Origin: Prevotella sp. tc2-28
Lineage (GTDB): Bacteria; Bacteroidota; Bacteroidia; Bacteroidales; Bacteroidaceae
Direction: 5' to 3'
Assembly (NCBI RefSeq): GCF_900107705.1
Contig: NZ_FNRE01000004.1
Span: forward strand, 124,001 to 188,000
DNA length: 64,000 nucleotides
Shown here: piece after piece, positions 16,796 to 26,374 of the stretch
Position numbering within the stretch: position 1 is the stretch's first letter
Layout: each line of letters starts with the position of its first letter
The notes under the pieces: generated by a model
What the model was told of the DNA's origin: nothing
The model's database searches: none
The model's input: only the letters and a program-made list of their open reading frames with translations
Program-made: the position numbers and the translations under genes

Positions 16796-16828
16796 TTTGG
16801 AGTATTCCGCAACAATTCGTAACTTTGC
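16796..16828 (+). promoter_or_regulatory. Promoter of the CAT-like gene
   Basis: TTTG at 16796-16799, a 20-bp spacer, then TAACTTTGC at 16820-16828. The region CCAGAAATTTGGAGTAT around the -33 box resembles the promoter at 14513-14545. Confidence 0.75.
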
Positions 16829-16847
16829 AGTCGAAAACAGATAAATA

Positions 16848-17465
16848 ATGAAACAAGAAATCAATCCCAAAGAGACAAATCGGGCTATCGCCTTCGAGCT
16901 GTGGATGAAATCGCCTATGCCGATGGTGACGGTTACCAAGACTTTCGACGTGACGCGACTTTGTAAGGTTAGTCGGCGACGCGGGCTGAAATTCAACATG
17001 CTGCTCTGCTGGTGCATCGGCAAGGCTGCATCAGGGATAGAAGAGTTTTACATGTTGCCCCAGTATGGGAAGGTGTACAAATATGACTGTATGGCCATCA
17101 ATGTGATAGTGGATAATATAAAGGGTGGACTCAGTTTCTGCGACGTTGCTGTCTGCGCTGATCTGGAAGCGTTTAATGCCAATTACCTGCATCTGACAGA
17201 GACCGTCAGGCAGACCTGTCAGGACATATTAGGCGATGAAGCCGTGTCAGTCGGTACGTCGGCAGTGATTGTCACGGAACTTGACAGCATTGTCAACCAG
17301 TACAGCGGCATCTACACGAATCCCTTCCTGGCATGGGGTCGATACCACAGGGGATGGCTGAAGACGACGCTTCCCATCTCTTTCCAGTTCCATCACGCCC
17401 AGATGGACGGCTCACACGCCGCCCGATTCTTGGAAGAATTGCAAAAGACAATCAATTTAATATGA
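16848..17465 (+). CDS. Chloramphenicol acetyltransferase-family acyltransferase
   Basis: 205 residues. The catalytic segment FQFHHAQMDGSHAARFLEEL near the C-terminus corresponds to the CAT HHxxxDG motif with the active-site His, and NMLLCWCIGKAASG matches the usual helix after the first strand. CAT family members acetylate chloramphenicol with acetyl-CoA, but many Bacteroidetes members have unknown acceptors, so resistance should not be assumed. The gene lies 15 bp before an AraC-family regulator in the same direction, so the two may be co-transcribed. Confidence 0.85.
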   Translation: MKQEINPKETNRAIAFELWMKSPMPMVTVTKTFDVTRLCKVSRRRGLKFNMLLCWCIGKAASGIEEFYMLPQYGKVYKYDCMAINVIVDNIKGGLSFCDVAVCADLEAFNANYLHLTETVRQTCQDILGDEAVSVGTSAVIVTELDSIVNQYSGIYTNPFLAWGRYHRGWLKTTLPISFQFHHAQMDGSHAARFLEELQKTINLI

Positions 17466-17480
17466 ATCTTTGCCACCGAT

Positions 17481-18374
17481 ATGCGGAATATTTTAAAGGT
17501 TGAAACTCCTAACGACTACGCCCGTTTTGTGGATGCACCCGTATTGCACCCATTGATCAGTATTATCCATTATGACGAGTTGGCGCCCTTCCGTCATAGT
17601 CTGAACAACTATGGCGTGTATGGGTTGTTCATTCAGCGACAGTTCCCCTTCAACCTTTCTTATGGCATGAGGAAATTGCAGGTGAGTGATGGCTCCATCA
17701 TTGCTGTGGAACCCGGACAGATAGGAGGTTTGGAAGATAACGGCGAGCGCATCTCGTTGTGTGGCTGGGTGCTATTGTGGTCGCCCGAACTGTTGCACGG
17801 CTCCGAGCTGGAACGCCAGATTGGCCACTATCAGTTCTTTTCGTATTTCTTCGATGGTTCGCTGCGCATGGAGCCCGACGAATGGCTCTGCATCACGCAG
17901 TTGGTGACTCAGATGCGACAAGAATTGCAGACACACGAGGATTCGCCGTCCTTAAGAAAAGTGCTGCTGGCTTATCTGCGACTGATACTGGAATACTGCA
18001 ACCGCATCTACCAGCGTCAATTGTCGGAAGAGGATAGGGGAGAAACCGACCTGCTGAAGCGCTTTCACAACCTGCTGCAAACCTATTTCCGCGAGAACCA
18101 CCAACTGTCGCAAGGCTTGCCAACCGTCACCTGGTGCGCTTCCCAATTAGCTTATTCGCCCCGTTATTTTGGTGACATAGTCCACAAAGCCACGGGCGGC
18201 ACAGCTATTGGCTACATCCACAACTATGTCATCAACCAGGCAAAGAGTCTGCTGATGCAGGGACACAATATCAGCGAGACCTCCCGCCTGTTGGGTTTTG
18301 ACTTTCCCCATCATTTCACCCGCCTTTTTAAGCGCATCACGGGAATTACTCCCAGCGAGTTTGTAAGGAAATAG
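17481..18374 (+). CDS. AraC-family transcriptional regulator
   Basis: 297 residues. The N-terminal ~180 residues form a cupin-like sensor (GSIIAVEPGQIGG, then CGWVLLWSPELLHGS), as in the Bacteroidetes regulators that accompany oxidoreductases. The C-terminal ~100 residues carry the two AraC helix-turn-helix units (WCASQLAYSPRYFGDIVHK, then ISETSRLLGFDFPHHFTRLF) and end GITPSEFVRK. It follows the CAT-like gene by 15 bp. A 21-bp triplicate repeat starts two bases after its stop codon. Confidence 0.9.
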   Translation: MRNILKVETPNDYARFVDAPVLHPLISIIHYDELAPFRHSLNNYGVYGLFIQRQFPFNLSYGMRKLQVSDGSIIAVEPGQIGGLEDNGERISLCGWVLLWSPELLHGSELERQIGHYQFFSYFFDGSLRMEPDEWLCITQLVTQMRQELQTHEDSPSLRKVLLAYLRLILEYCNRIYQRQLSEEDRGETDLLKRFHNLLQTYFRENHQLSQGLPTVTWCASQLAYSPRYFGDIVHKATGGTAIGYIHNYVINQAKSLLMQGHNISETSRLLGFDFPHHFTRLFKRITGITPSEFVRK

Positions 18375-18375
18375 A

Positions 18376-18434
18376 GATTACTCCGAAAGAAAATCTGATT
18401 ACTCCGAAAGAAAATCCGATTACTCCGAAAGTAG
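18376..18434 (+). repeat. 21-bp direct repeat, 2.8 units
   Basis: GATTACTCCGAAAGAAAATC plus one base is repeated at 18376, 18397 and 18418, the last copy diverging after GATTACTCCGAAAG. It lies directly after the AraC stop codon, without spacers, so it is a tandem repeat and not a CRISPR. Confidence 0.9.
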
Positions 18435-18571
18435 CAACACTGGCCTGGCACGAGTTGAAGTAAGAAACCATACTGTGATATAAAGTGAAAAAACAACTTT
18501 CACAAGATTAAGTGGGAGGTGGGTAGAAATTAATAAATTGATACTGTTTTGCGTAAAAAAGTGGCGAATTG

Positions 18572-18604
18572 TTTGTGTGTTTCGGCAAAAATATGTAATT
18601 TTGC
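18572..18604 (+). promoter_or_regulatory. Promoter of the leucine operon
   Basis: TTTG at 18572-18575, a 20-bp spacer, then TAATTTTGC at 18596-18604. This places the transcript start just before the leader ORF at 18620. Confidence 0.8.
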
Positions 18605-18619
18605 AGTCGAATTAAGAAA

Positions 18620-18712
18620 ATGGAGAAGAAAATGAAACAGCTTAACCTGATTAGCAACCTGATTATTATTCGACTGCGTGGCGTGGCCGGAAGTGATAAG
18701 GTATGCATATAA
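18620..18712 (+). CDS. Leu/Ile/Val-rich leader peptide of the leucine operon
   Basis: 30 codons from ATG 18620 (a second in-frame ATG is at 18632), ending TAA 18710-18712. The core LNLISNLIIIRLRGVAG holds four Leu, five Ile and one Val; two further branched-chain codons (GTA, ATA) lie at the end. This composition, the position between promoter and leuA and the downstream alternative hairpins are the hallmarks of a branched-chain amino acid attenuation leader. Ribosome pausing at the Leu/Ile codons would free the segment 18687-18696 encoded by the ORF's own 3' part. It is too short for normal gene finders. The peptide itself probably has no other function. Confidence 0.8.
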   Translation: MEKKMKQLNLISNLIIIRLRGVAGSDKVCI

Positions 18713-18758
18713 TAATATAGGTAGAGCTATAAATGATATGAGCCTTTCTCACTTCCGG
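18687..18758 (+). promoter_or_regulatory. Antiterminator pairing of the leu leader
   Basis: CCGGAAGTGA at 18687-18696, inside the leader ORF, is perfectly complementary to TCACTTCCGG at 18749-18758. The latter forms the loop and inner stem of the downstream hairpin, so the two structures exclude each other. Confidence 0.75.
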
Positions 18759-18771
18759 GTGTGAAAGGCTC
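18740..18771 (+). terminator. Attenuator hairpin before leuA
   Basis: GAGCCTTTCTCAC (18740-18752) pairs with GTGTGAAAGGCTC (18759-18771), 12 of 13 positions, around a TTCCGG loop. The following CGTTTG is a poor T-run, so termination efficiency is uncertain. Confidence 0.65.
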
Positions 18772-18815
18772 GTTTGCAATATTAAGAATCAAGTAACACA
18801 AAAATAGAGATTATT

Positions 18816-20312
18816 ATGAGTGACAGATTGTTTATTTTCGACACGACGCTTCGCGACGGCGAACAGGTACCAGGATGCCAGTTGAACACGGTAGAGAAAA
18901 TCCAGGTTGCCAAGGCGCTGGAACAGTTGGGCGTTGACGTGATTGAGGCAGGATTCCCCATCTCGTCGCCAGGTGATTTCAACTCGGTGATAGAAATATC
19001 TAAGGCTGTGACATGGCCTACCATTTGTGCGCTGACACGAGCCGTGCAGAAGGATATCGACGTGGCTGCCGATGCGCTGCAATATGCCAAGCGAAAGCGC
19101 ATCCACACGGGTATTGGTACGAGCGACTCGCACATCAAGTATAAATTCAACTCAAACCGCGAGGAGATTATCGAGCGCGGCGTGGCTGCCGTGAAGTATG
19201 CCAAGAAATTCGTGGAGGACGTGGAGTTCTACTGCGAGGACGCCGGCCGCACGGAGAACGAGTACCTGGCCCGCGTGGTAGAAGCTGTGATTGCTGCCGG
19301 AGCTACGGTGGTGAACATTCCCGATACGACGGGCTACTGTCTGCCTCAGGAGTACTTCGAGAAAATCAAGTATCTGAAGGAGCACGTGTCGAACATCGAC
19401 AAGGCCATCATATCCACCCACTGCCACAACGACCTGGGCATGGCAACAGCTAACACGTTTAACGGTGTGATGGGCGGTGCCCGACAGGTGGAGGTGACCA
19501 TCAATGGTATTGGTGAGCGTGCCGGCAACACCTCGTTAGAGGAGATAGCCATGATACTGAAATGTCATAAGGGACTAGGCATCGACACGAATATCAACAC
19601 GACGAAGATTTATCCGACGAGTCGTATGGTGTCGAGTCTGATGAACATGCCCGTTCAGCCTAACAAGGCTATTGTGGGTCGTAATGCCTTTGCACACTCC
19701 AGCGGCATCCACCAGGACGGTGTGCTGAAGAACGTGCAGACCTACGAGATTATGAATCCAAAGGATGTGGGCATCGACGACAACAGTATCGTACTGACTG
19801 CCCGTAGCGGACGTGCCGCACTGAAGCATCGCCTGAGTGTGAACGGTGTGGAAGTGGACGAGCAGAAGCTGGACAAGATATACGAGAAGTTCCTGCAGTT
19901 GGCTGACCAGAAGAAGGAAGTGAACGACGCCGACGTGCTGATGTTGGCTGGTGCCGACACAGCCGAGGCACATGCTGTGAAGCTCGACTTCCTGCAGGTG
20001 ACCACCGGCAAGGGCGTGAAGAGTGTCGCTTCCATCGGTCTGGACATCTCAGGACAGAAGTTCGAGGCTGCAGCTTCGGGTAACGGTCCTGTTGACGCCG
20101 CCATCAAGGCCCTGAAGAAGATTATCATGAAGCAGATGACGCTGAAGGAATTCACCATCCAAGCCATCTCGAAAGGCTCGGACGATGTGGGTAAGGTACA
20201 CATGCAGGTGGAGTACGACGGCAGCATCTACTACGGTTTCGGTGCCAACACTGACATTGTGACCGCTTCCGTTGAGGCATATATCGACTGTATTAACAAG
20301 TTTAAGAGATAA
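18816..20312 (+). CDS. leuA: 2-isopropylmalate synthase
   Basis: 498 residues. It condenses acetyl-CoA with 2-oxoisovalerate, the first committed step of leucine synthesis. The HMGL-like barrel starts [19 protein letters not shown] and carries the metal-binding HCHNDLGMA motif. [11 protein letters not shown] follows, and a C-terminal leucine-binding regulatory domain occupies about 380-498, so feedback control by leucine is expected. It is the first structural gene after the attenuated leader; leuC starts 12 bp after its stop. Length and motifs are those of long-form bacterial LeuA. Confidence 0.96.
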   Translation: MSDRLFIFDTTLRDGEQVPGCQLNTVEKIQVAKALEQLGVDVIEAGFPISSPGDFNSVIEISKAVTWPTICALTRAVQKDIDVAADALQYAKRKRIHTGIGTSDSHIKYKFNSNREEIIERGVAAVKYAKKFVEDVEFYCEDAGRTENEYLARVVEAVIAAGATVVNIPDTTGYCLPQEYFEKIKYLKEHVSNIDKAIISTHCHNDLGMATANTFNGVMGGARQVEVTINGIGERAGNTSLEEIAMILKCHKGLGIDTNINTTKIYPTSRMVSSLMNMPVQPNKAIVGRNAFAHSSGIHQDGVLKNVQTYEIMNPKDVGIDDNSIVLTARSGRAALKHRLSVNGVEVDEQKLDKIYEKFLQLADQKKEVNDADVLMLAGADTAEAHAVKLDFLQVTTGKGVKSVASIGLDISGQKFEAAASGNGPVDAAIKALKKIIMKQMTLKEFTIQAISKGSDDVGKVHMQVEYDGSIYYGFGANTDIVTASVEAYIDCINKFKR

Positions 20313-20324
20313 AAGACCCTCCCG

Positions 20325-21719
20325 ATGAATACGTTATTTGACAAAATATGGGACAAGCACGTGGTGCAAGTCGTAGAAGACGGTCCCACCCAGTTGTATA
20401 TCGACAGACTGTACTGTCATGAGGTCACCTCACCCCAGGCTTTCGACGGCATGCGTGCCCGCGGACTGAAATGCTTCCGTCCCGACCATATCTACTGCAT
20501 GCCGGATCATAACACACCGACACACGACCAGGATAAACCGATTGAAGACCCCGTAAGTGCCAAGCAAGTTTCGACGCTGGCACAGAACGCCAAGGATTTC
20601 GGACTGACACACTACGGCATGATGGACAAGTCGAACGGTATTATCCACGTAGTAGGTCCGGAGAAGGGGCTGTCACTGCCCGGTATGACCATCGTCTGCG
20701 GTGACTCGCACACATCGACACATGGTGCAATGGGAGCCGTAGCCTTCGGTATCGGCACCTCTGAAGTAGAGATGGTTATGGCTTCACAATGTATCCTGCA
20801 GCAGAAACCAAAGTCGATGCGCATCAACATCAACGGAAAGCTGCAGGCAGGCGTTACTGCCAAGGACGTTGCCCTCTATTTGATGGCTCAATTGACGACA
20901 TCAGGTGCTACAGGCTATTTCGTTGAGTACAGCGGTGACGTGGTGAAGAACCTGACGATGGAAGGTCGACTGACGCTCTGCAACCTCTCTATCGAAATGG
21001 GTGCGCGCGGAGGTTTCGTGGCTCCCGACGAGGTGACCTTCGAATACCTGAAAGATAAGGAATTCGCACCCAAGGGTGACGAGTGGGACAAGGCTGTGGC
21101 TTACTGGAAGACACTGAAGAGCGGCGATGATGCTGTGTTCGATAAGGAGCTGACTTTCGATGCCAAAGATATAGAGCCCCGCATCACCTACGGCACCAAC
21201 CCCGGCATGGGCATAGGTATTACCGAGGCAATTCCTCAGACCGCCCAGGAGGCTAAGTCGCCCGAGCAGGGATTCCAGAAGGCGCTGAACTATATGGGCT
21301 TCAAGGCTGGTGAGAAACTGCTGGGTAAGAAGATTGATTACGTATTCCTGGGTGCCTGCACCAACGGGCGCATCGAGGACTTCCGCGCTTTTGCCAGCAT
21401 CGTCAAAGGTCGCAAGAAGTCTGATAGCGTGGTGGCATGGCTCGTGCCAGGTTCGTGGGCTGTCGACCGTCAGATTCGTGAGGAAGGATTGGATAAGGTA
21501 CTGGAGGCTGTCGGGTTCGAGATTCGTCAGCCAGGCTGTTCGGCCTGTTTGGCCATGAACGACGATAAGGTACCTGCCGGCAAGTATGCCGTATCCACTT
21601 CGAACCGTAACTTTGAAGGCCGTCAGGGACCCGGTTCACGAACCATCCTCTGTTCGCCCTTAGTAGCTGCCGCTGCAGCTGTCACTGGAGTAATAACCGA
21701 CCCAAGAACATTATTATGA
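20325..21719 (+). CDS. leuC: 3-isopropylmalate dehydratase, large subunit
   Basis: 464 residues, the standard size. An aconitase-family iron-sulfur enzyme that isomerises 2- to 3-isopropylmalate with LeuD. Cluster cysteines are visible in [13 protein letters not shown] and [12 protein letters not shown], and the substrate-binding stretch [13 protein letters not shown] is intact. Its stop overlaps the leuD start by four bases (ATGA), giving translational coupling of the two subunits. Confidence 0.96.
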   Translation: MNTLFDKIWDKHVVQVVEDGPTQLYIDRLYCHEVTSPQAFDGMRARGLKCFRPDHIYCMPDHNTPTHDQDKPIEDPVSAKQVSTLAQNAKDFGLTHYGMMDKSNGIIHVVGPEKGLSLPGMTIVCGDSHTSTHGAMGAVAFGIGTSEVEMVMASQCILQQKPKSMRININGKLQAGVTAKDVALYLMAQLTTSGATGYFVEYSGDVVKNLTMEGRLTLCNLSIEMGARGGFVAPDEVTFEYLKDKEFAPKGDEWDKAVAYWKTLKSGDDAVFDKELTFDAKDIEPRITYGTNPGMGIGITEAIPQTAQEAKSPEQGFQKALNYMGFKAGEKLLGKKIDYVFLGACTNGRIEDFRAFASIVKGRKKSDSVVAWLVPGSWAVDRQIREEGLDKVLEAVGFEIRQPGCSACLAMNDDKVPAGKYAVSTSNRNFEGRQGPGSRTILCSPLVAAAAAVTGVITDPRTLL

Positions 21720-22312
21720 AACAGAAATTCAATGTTATCACATCAACGTGTGTACCCCTCCAGTTGGAGAACGTAGACACCGACCAGATTATACCTGCCC
21801 GTTTTCTCAAAGCTACTACCCGCGAGGAGAAATTCTTTGGCGACAACCTGTTTCGCGACTGGCGATATAATGCCGACGGCACACTGAACAAGAACTTTGT
21901 GCTCAACGACCCGACCTACGGCGGATGTATCCTCGTTGCAGGCAAGAACTTCGGCAATGGCTCTAGTCGTGAGCATGCCGCATGGGCTATTGCCGGCTAT
22001 GGATTCCGCGTGGTCATCTCGTCGTTCTTCGCAGATATCCACAAGAACAACGAACTGAACAACTTCGTGCTGCCTGTAGTGGTTTCGGAGGAATTCCTGG
22101 CAGAGCTGTTCGACAGTATCAAGCAGAACCCAAAGATGGAAGTGGAAGTGGATCTGCCCAACCAGATCGTAACCAACAAAGCCACGGGCAGACAGGAGAA
22201 GTTTGAAATCAACGGATATAAGAAACATTGTCTGATGAACGGACTCGACGATATCGACTTCCTCGTGGAGAACAAAGACAAAATAGAAGCGTGGGAACAG
22301 CACAACAAGTAA
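21716..22312 (+). CDS. leuD: 3-isopropylmalate dehydratase, small subunit
   Basis: 198 residues. The swivelling domain partner of LeuC, with [14 protein letters not shown] near the N-terminus and the conserved [17 protein letters not shown]. The end [14 protein letters not shown] overlaps the next gene's start by about 20 bases. The subunit is expected to be soluble and cytoplasmic. Confidence 0.96.
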   Translation: MKQKFNVITSTCVPLQLENVDTDQIIPARFLKATTREEKFFGDNLFRDWRYNADGTLNKNFVLNDPTYGGCILVAGKNFGNGSSREHAAWAIAGYGFRVVISSFFADIHKNNELNNFVLPVVVSEEFLAELFDSIKQNPKMEVEVDLPNQIVTNKATGRQEKFEINGYKKHCLMNGLDDIDFLVENKDKIEAWEQHNK

Positions 22313-23868
22313 ACGCCTATCAGCGTATAGCTCCTTTCGTCGAGATTATGGACTCGACGCTTCGTGACGGTGAACAGACCAACGGCGTCAGTTTCCTGCC
22401 CCACGAGAAACTCGTGATGGCGCGCAAGCTGTTGCACGACGTCAATGTAGACCGTATCGAAGTCGCCTCGGCACGTGTGTCGGAAGGCGAGAAGGAGGCA
22501 GTGACGAAAATCTGCCGCGCTGCTGAACAGGTGGGGCGTCTGGAACGCGTTGAGGTATTGGGATTCGTCGATGGCGGCAAGTCTGTTGACTGGATCAGCG
22601 AGTGCGGTGGACGAGTCATCAACCTCTTGGCAAAGGGCTCGCTAAAGCACTGTACGCATCAGTTGCATAAGTCGCCCGAGGAGCATATTGCCGACATCCG
22701 TCAAGAGGTAGCCTATGCTCATGAGAAGGGGATGAAGGTTAACCTGTATCTGGAGGACTGGTCGAACGGCATGAAGGACTCGCCCGACTATGTGTATCAG
22801 ATAATGGACGCACTGTCGGCTGATACACAAGAGCCAATAGCCCGTTTCATGTTGCCCGACACGCTGGGTGTTATGAATCCGTTGCAGGTCATTGAGTATT
22901 TCCGCAAGATGATGAAACGGTATCCGGAAGTACACTTTGACTTCCATGCCCATAACGACTACGATCTGGCTGTCAGCAATTCACTGGCTGCTGTGTTGAG
23001 CGGTGCCAAAGGACTACACGTTACCGTGAATGGGTTAGGGGAGCGTTGTGGCAATGCACCACTGGCCTCCGTACAAGCCATCTTGAAGGACCAGTTCCAC
23101 GCAAAGACGAACATTGTGGAAAGTCAGTTGAACGACATCTCGCGCATGGTGGAGAGTTTCAGCGGCATTGCTGTCGCTCCCAACCAGCCTATCGTTGGTG
23201 AGAATGTGTTTACGCAGGTGGCTGGTGTGCATGCTGATGGAGACTCGAAAGACAAACTCTATTATAACGAACTGATTCCTGAGCGTTTCGGACGCAAGCG
23301 TGAATATGCTTTGGGTAAGAACTCAGGCAAAGCCAACATTGCCAAGAATCTGGAGAAACTGGGACTTGAACTGACTCCAGAACAGACACGCCGTGTGACG
23401 CAGCGCATTACCGAACTCGGTGACAAGAAGGAGATTGTGACACAGGAAGACCTGCCGTATATTGTCAGCGATGTGCTGAAGCATGATGGGTCGGACGATA
23501 AGGTGAAACTGATCAGTTATGTGGTGAACACATCGTATGGACTGAAACCTGGTGCCAATATCCGTGTGGAGATTAACGGCAAACAGTATGAGGCCGGATC
23601 GACCGGTGACGGACAATATGACGCCTTCGTGAAAGCGCTGCGCTACATCTACAAGAAATACTTGGACCGTACGTTCCCCATCCTTGCCAATTATCAGGTG
23701 AGCATCCCGCCGGGCGGACGTACCGACGCTTTGGTGCAGACTGTCATTACATGGCATTACAAGGATGGTTTCCTGCGTACCCGCGGATTGGACGCTGACC
23801 AGACGGAAGCAGCTATTAAAGCGACGTTTAAGATGCTGAACATCGTGGAGAATGAATTAACGAAATAA
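22291..23868 (+). CDS. Second HMGL-family synthase: citramalate or 2-isopropylmalate synthase-like, with LeuA regulatory domain
   Basis: About 525 residues from GTG 22291, chosen because it gives a 22-bp overlap with leuD and a normal-length N-terminus before VEIMDSTLRDGEQTNGVSF; the longest reading starts at a TTG at 22228. The barrel has FDFHAHNDYDLAVSN as metal site and NGLGERCGNAPLASV. A regulatory domain follows from about 390. A second synthase inside a leu operon is often a citramalate synthase (pyruvate plus acetyl-CoA, feeding isoleucine via LeuCDB), which would explain the Ile codons in the leader. An isopropylmalate synthase paralogue cannot be excluded from sequence. Confidence 0.85.
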   Translation: MGTAQQVNAYQRIAPFVEIMDSTLRDGEQTNGVSFLPHEKLVMARKLLHDVNVDRIEVASARVSEGEKEAVTKICRAAEQVGRLERVEVLGFVDGGKSVDWISECGGRVINLLAKGSLKHCTHQLHKSPEEHIADIRQEVAYAHEKGMKVNLYLEDWSNGMKDSPDYVYQIMDALSADTQEPIARFMLPDTLGVMNPLQVIEYFRKMMKRYPEVHFDFHAHNDYDLAVSNSLAAVLSGAKGLHVTVNGLGERCGNAPLASVQAILKDQFHAKTNIVESQLNDISRMVESFSGIAVAPNQPIVGENVFTQVAGVHADGDSKDKLYYNELIPERFGRKREYALGKNSGKANIAKNLEKLGLELTPEQTRRVTQRITELGDKKEIVTQEDLPYIVSDVLKHDGSDDKVKLISYVVNTSYGLKPGANIRVEINGKQYEAGSTGDGQYDAFVKALRYIYKKYLDRTFPILANYQVSIPPGGRTDALVQTVITWHYKDGFLRTRGLDADQTEAAIKATFKMLNIVENELTK

Positions 23869-23892
23869 CGAATAATAAATAATAAAAGGAAT

Positions 23893-24954
23893 ATGAAACT
23901 GAAAATTGCCGTTCTGCCGGGCGATGGTATCGGACCGGAGATTATGAAACAAGGCGTAGCCGTCATGGACGCTATCGCCCAGAAGTTTGGACACGAGTTT
24001 GAATATGAGGAAGCCCTTGTTGGCGCTACTGCTATCGATGCGGTAGGCGATCCTTATCCTGAGGCAACCCACCAGGTGTGCATGAATGCTGATGCCGTAC
24101 TGTTTGCTGCTGTCGGAGACTTGAAATACGACAACAACCCCACGGCCAAGGTGCGCCCAGAACAGGGACTGTTAGCCATGCGCAAGAAGTTAGGTCTCTT
24201 TGCCAACGTGCGTCCAGTAGCTACGTTCGACTGCCTGTTACACAAGTCGCCGCTGAAAGACGAATTGTTGCGTGGCGCAGACTTCGTCGTTATCCGTGAG
24301 TTGACCGGTGGTATGTATTTCGGAGAGAAATACCAAGACAACGACAAGGCTTACGACACCGATATCTATACGCGTCCGGAGATAGAGCGCATTCTGAAGG
24401 TAGCTTTTGAGATGGCGATGACCCGTAATAAGCACCTGACGGTTGTCGATAAGGCAAATGTGCTGGCTTCAAGCCGTTTGTGGCGCCAGATTGCCAAGGA
24501 GATGGAGCCCCAGTATCCCGAGGTGAATACCGACTATATGTTCATTGATAATGCCTCAATGCGTGTGCTGACGGAGCCCACCTTCTTCGATGTGGTAGTG
24601 ACCGAGAATACCTTTGGCGACATTCTTACTGACGAGACTTCTTGCATCACCGGTTCTATGGGTCTGCAGCCTTCTTCTTCGCTGGGTGAACACACACCGT
24701 TGTTCGAACCTGTTCACGGTTCATGGCCTCAGGCTAAGGGACAGAACCTCGCCAACCCGTTGGCACAGATTCTCTCTGCTGCCATGTTGTTGGAGCACTT
24801 CGGACTGACCACCGAGGGCAAACTGATTCGTGAGGCTGTCAACGCATCACTGGATGCCAACGTTCGCACACCGGAAATCCAGGTTGAAGGTGGTGAAAAA
24901 TATGGTACCAAGGAGGTCGGTGCATGGATAGTAGACTATATCGTAAAGGCCTGA
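23893..24954 (+). CDS. leuB: 3-isopropylmalate dehydrogenase
   Basis: 353 residues. Oxidatively decarboxylates 3-isopropylmalate with NAD+ to give 2-oxoisocaproate. The N-terminal motif [12 protein letters not shown], the substrate segment [13 protein letters not shown] and the metal-binding DNASMRVL and [13 protein letters not shown] stretches are all intact. It completes the leucine pathway of the operon. Its last 31 bases overlap the start of the next gene in another frame. Confidence 0.96.
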   Translation: MKLKIAVLPGDGIGPEIMKQGVAVMDAIAQKFGHEFEYEEALVGATAIDAVGDPYPEATHQVCMNADAVLFAAVGDLKYDNNPTAKVRPEQGLLAMRKKLGLFANVRPVATFDCLLHKSPLKDELLRGADFVVIRELTGGMYFGEKYQDNDKAYDTDIYTRPEIERILKVAFEMAMTRNKHLTVVDKANVLASSRLWRQIAKEMEPQYPEVNTDYMFIDNASMRVLTEPTFFDVVVTENTFGDILTDETSCITGSMGLQPSSSLGEHTPLFEPVHGSWPQAKGQNLANPLAQILSAAMLLEHFGLTTEGKLIREAVNASLDANVRTPEIQVEGGEKYGTKEVGAWIVDYIVKA

Positions 24955-25631
24955 TAGCGCTGCTTGTTGCGATTTTGTCACTGCATTCTGTACAAGTGCA
25001 GTCCCAGCAACAGGACAGCCAGCGTTGGCGCGATTCGTTGACGGTGCTCAACCAAGCCATTGCAACCCAGCCATGGTCGACAGATTTGCACTTGCGTAAG
25101 GCGGCTGCCAACCTGGAACTGAAGCAGTGGCAGTATTCCATTGACGAGTATAATCTTGTCCTGCAGAAAGAGCCTCGCAATGCAGCAGCCATGTTCTATC
25201 GCGCCTATGCCAACACTCATCTGCGTCGTTTCGACTTGGCACGTAATGACCTCAACGACTTGCTGGTGTATTATCCTCGTCATTTCGAAGGTCGACTCTC
25301 GTTGGCTGTCATCCTGCAGCATACAGGGAAACGTCAGGATGCACTGGATCAGTTGAATCAGACTATTCAACTATATCCCGACTCGGCTGTGGCTTATGCC
25401 GCACGAGCCAATGTAGAACGTGACATGAAGCAGGATGAGGCAGCGCTCTACGATTGGCAGAAGGCTGAGCAACTGGATGAACGCAACCCGCTATATGTTG
25501 TGTCTCATGTAGACTTGCTGCTGGTATTGGAACGTAGAACGGAAGTGCGTAAGGTGTTGGATGATGCTGTGAAGCGCGGCATTCCGCGCGGGATGTTGTT
25601 GGAATGGTACGAAAAGTGTAAAAGGAAATGA
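24924..25631 (+). CDS. Exported TPR-repeat protein in the leu operon
   Basis: 235 residues. Signal peptide with hydrophobic core [17 protein letters not shown], then about five tetratricopeptide units ([39 protein letters not shown]). The start lies 31 bases inside leuB and the end overlaps the next gene by four bases, so it is bound into the operon. TPR units suggest protein binding in the periplasm; nothing links it biochemically to leucine synthesis. Confidence 0.8.
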   Translation: MDSRLYRKGLIALLVAILSLHSVQVQSQQQDSQRWRDSLTVLNQAIATQPWSTDLHLRKAAANLELKQWQYSIDEYNLVLQKEPRNAAAMFYRAYANTHLRRFDLARNDLNDLLVYYPRHFEGRLSLAVILQHTGKRQDALDQLNQTIQLYPDSAVAYAARANVERDMKQDEAALYDWQKAEQLDERNPLYVVSHVDLLLVLERRTEVRKVLDDAVKRGIPRGMLLEWYEKCKRK

Positions 25632-26329
25632 AGAAGAATACATTCAAGATACCATCTAAGCACCAGTATGTCGTTGGCTTCTTTGTTGTTGTCGCCCTGT
25701 TGGCTGTGGGCAAACACCTGCTGTCAGACGGAGATGCATCAGAGGTACCTCAGGCAGTTGAACAGCAGGCGAGTTTCAAACCGCATCGTATCTGGAGTGT
25801 GCCTAGTTACAAAAACGCATTTCCCGATGGACAGGATGTACAAATTCTGGCTGCTGAGAAAAACGGAGTACGCCCGGTACAGAATAGAGAGAATGCAGAG
25901 AAACGCATGAAGGAGCTGGTCTATGTGGCTGCCAACCCGTATTTCCATGTGGATAAGCTGAAGAGTTCAATTCCTTACCTGGTGCCCCGTGCTGCTGTTT
26001 TGCTACAGGACATTGGACAGTCGTTCTACGACAGCCTTTATATGAAGGGCGTTCCCTTGAACCAGTTAATAGTGACCAGTGTTTTACGTTCGATGGAAGA
26101 CGTACAACGTTTGCAACGCCACAACCAGAATGCTACGGAACGTTCTTGTCATCTTTTTGGCACCACTTTCGATATTTGTTACAACCGCTATCATCCAATT
26201 GTCAAACCCGTGCGGGATGATACACTGAAGTGGGTGCTCAGTGAAGTGTTGCGTGACAAACGTGAAGAAGGACGATGCTATGTGAAATACGAAGTGAAGC
26301 AAGGTTGCTTCCATATCACGGTAAGATAA
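25628..26329 (+). CDS. DUF5715 family protein (peptidase M15-like fold suspected)
   Basis: 233 residues with one N-terminal membrane helix (VVGFFVVVALLAVGKHLL). The conserved block LIVTSVLRSMEDVQRLQRHN followed by SCHLFGTTFDICYNRY resembles the substrate-binding layout of DD-carboxypeptidase/M15 peptidases (RT.ED..RL..HN, then H..G.A.D), which is why the family has been thought cell-wall related. His and Asp ligands are visible, but activity is not established. It is the last gene of the leu transcript, followed directly by a strong terminator. Confidence 0.8.
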   Translation: MKKNTFKIPSKHQYVVGFFVVVALLAVGKHLLSDGDASEVPQAVEQQASFKPHRIWSVPSYKNAFPDGQDVQILAAEKNGVRPVQNRENAEKRMKELVYVAANPYFHVDKLKSSIPYLVPRAAVLLQDIGQSFYDSLYMKGVPLNQLIVTSVLRSMEDVQRLQRHNQNATERSCHLFGTTFDICYNRYHPIVKPVRDDTLKWVLSEVLRDKREEGRCYVKYEVKQGCFHITVR

Positions 26330-26330
26330 T

Positions 26331-26364
26331 AAAAAGAGGTAAGATTTCATTCTTACCTCTTTTT
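26331..26364. terminator. Bidirectional intrinsic terminator
   Basis: A perfect 14-bp stem, AAAAAGAGGTAAGA and TCTTACCTCTTTTT, around TTTCAT. It ends both the leu operon and the opposing ABC-secA unit. Confidence 0.93.
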
Positions 26365-26374
26365 ATTTTGTTCT

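Noticed and set aside
18376-18434. Possible CRISPR array
   Set aside because: The 21-bp units are contiguous with no spacers and no cas genes are near.
22228-22290. Longer start of the second synthase
   Set aside because: It would overlap leuD by 85 bp with an Arg-rich leader absent from the family; GTG 22291 is preferred.
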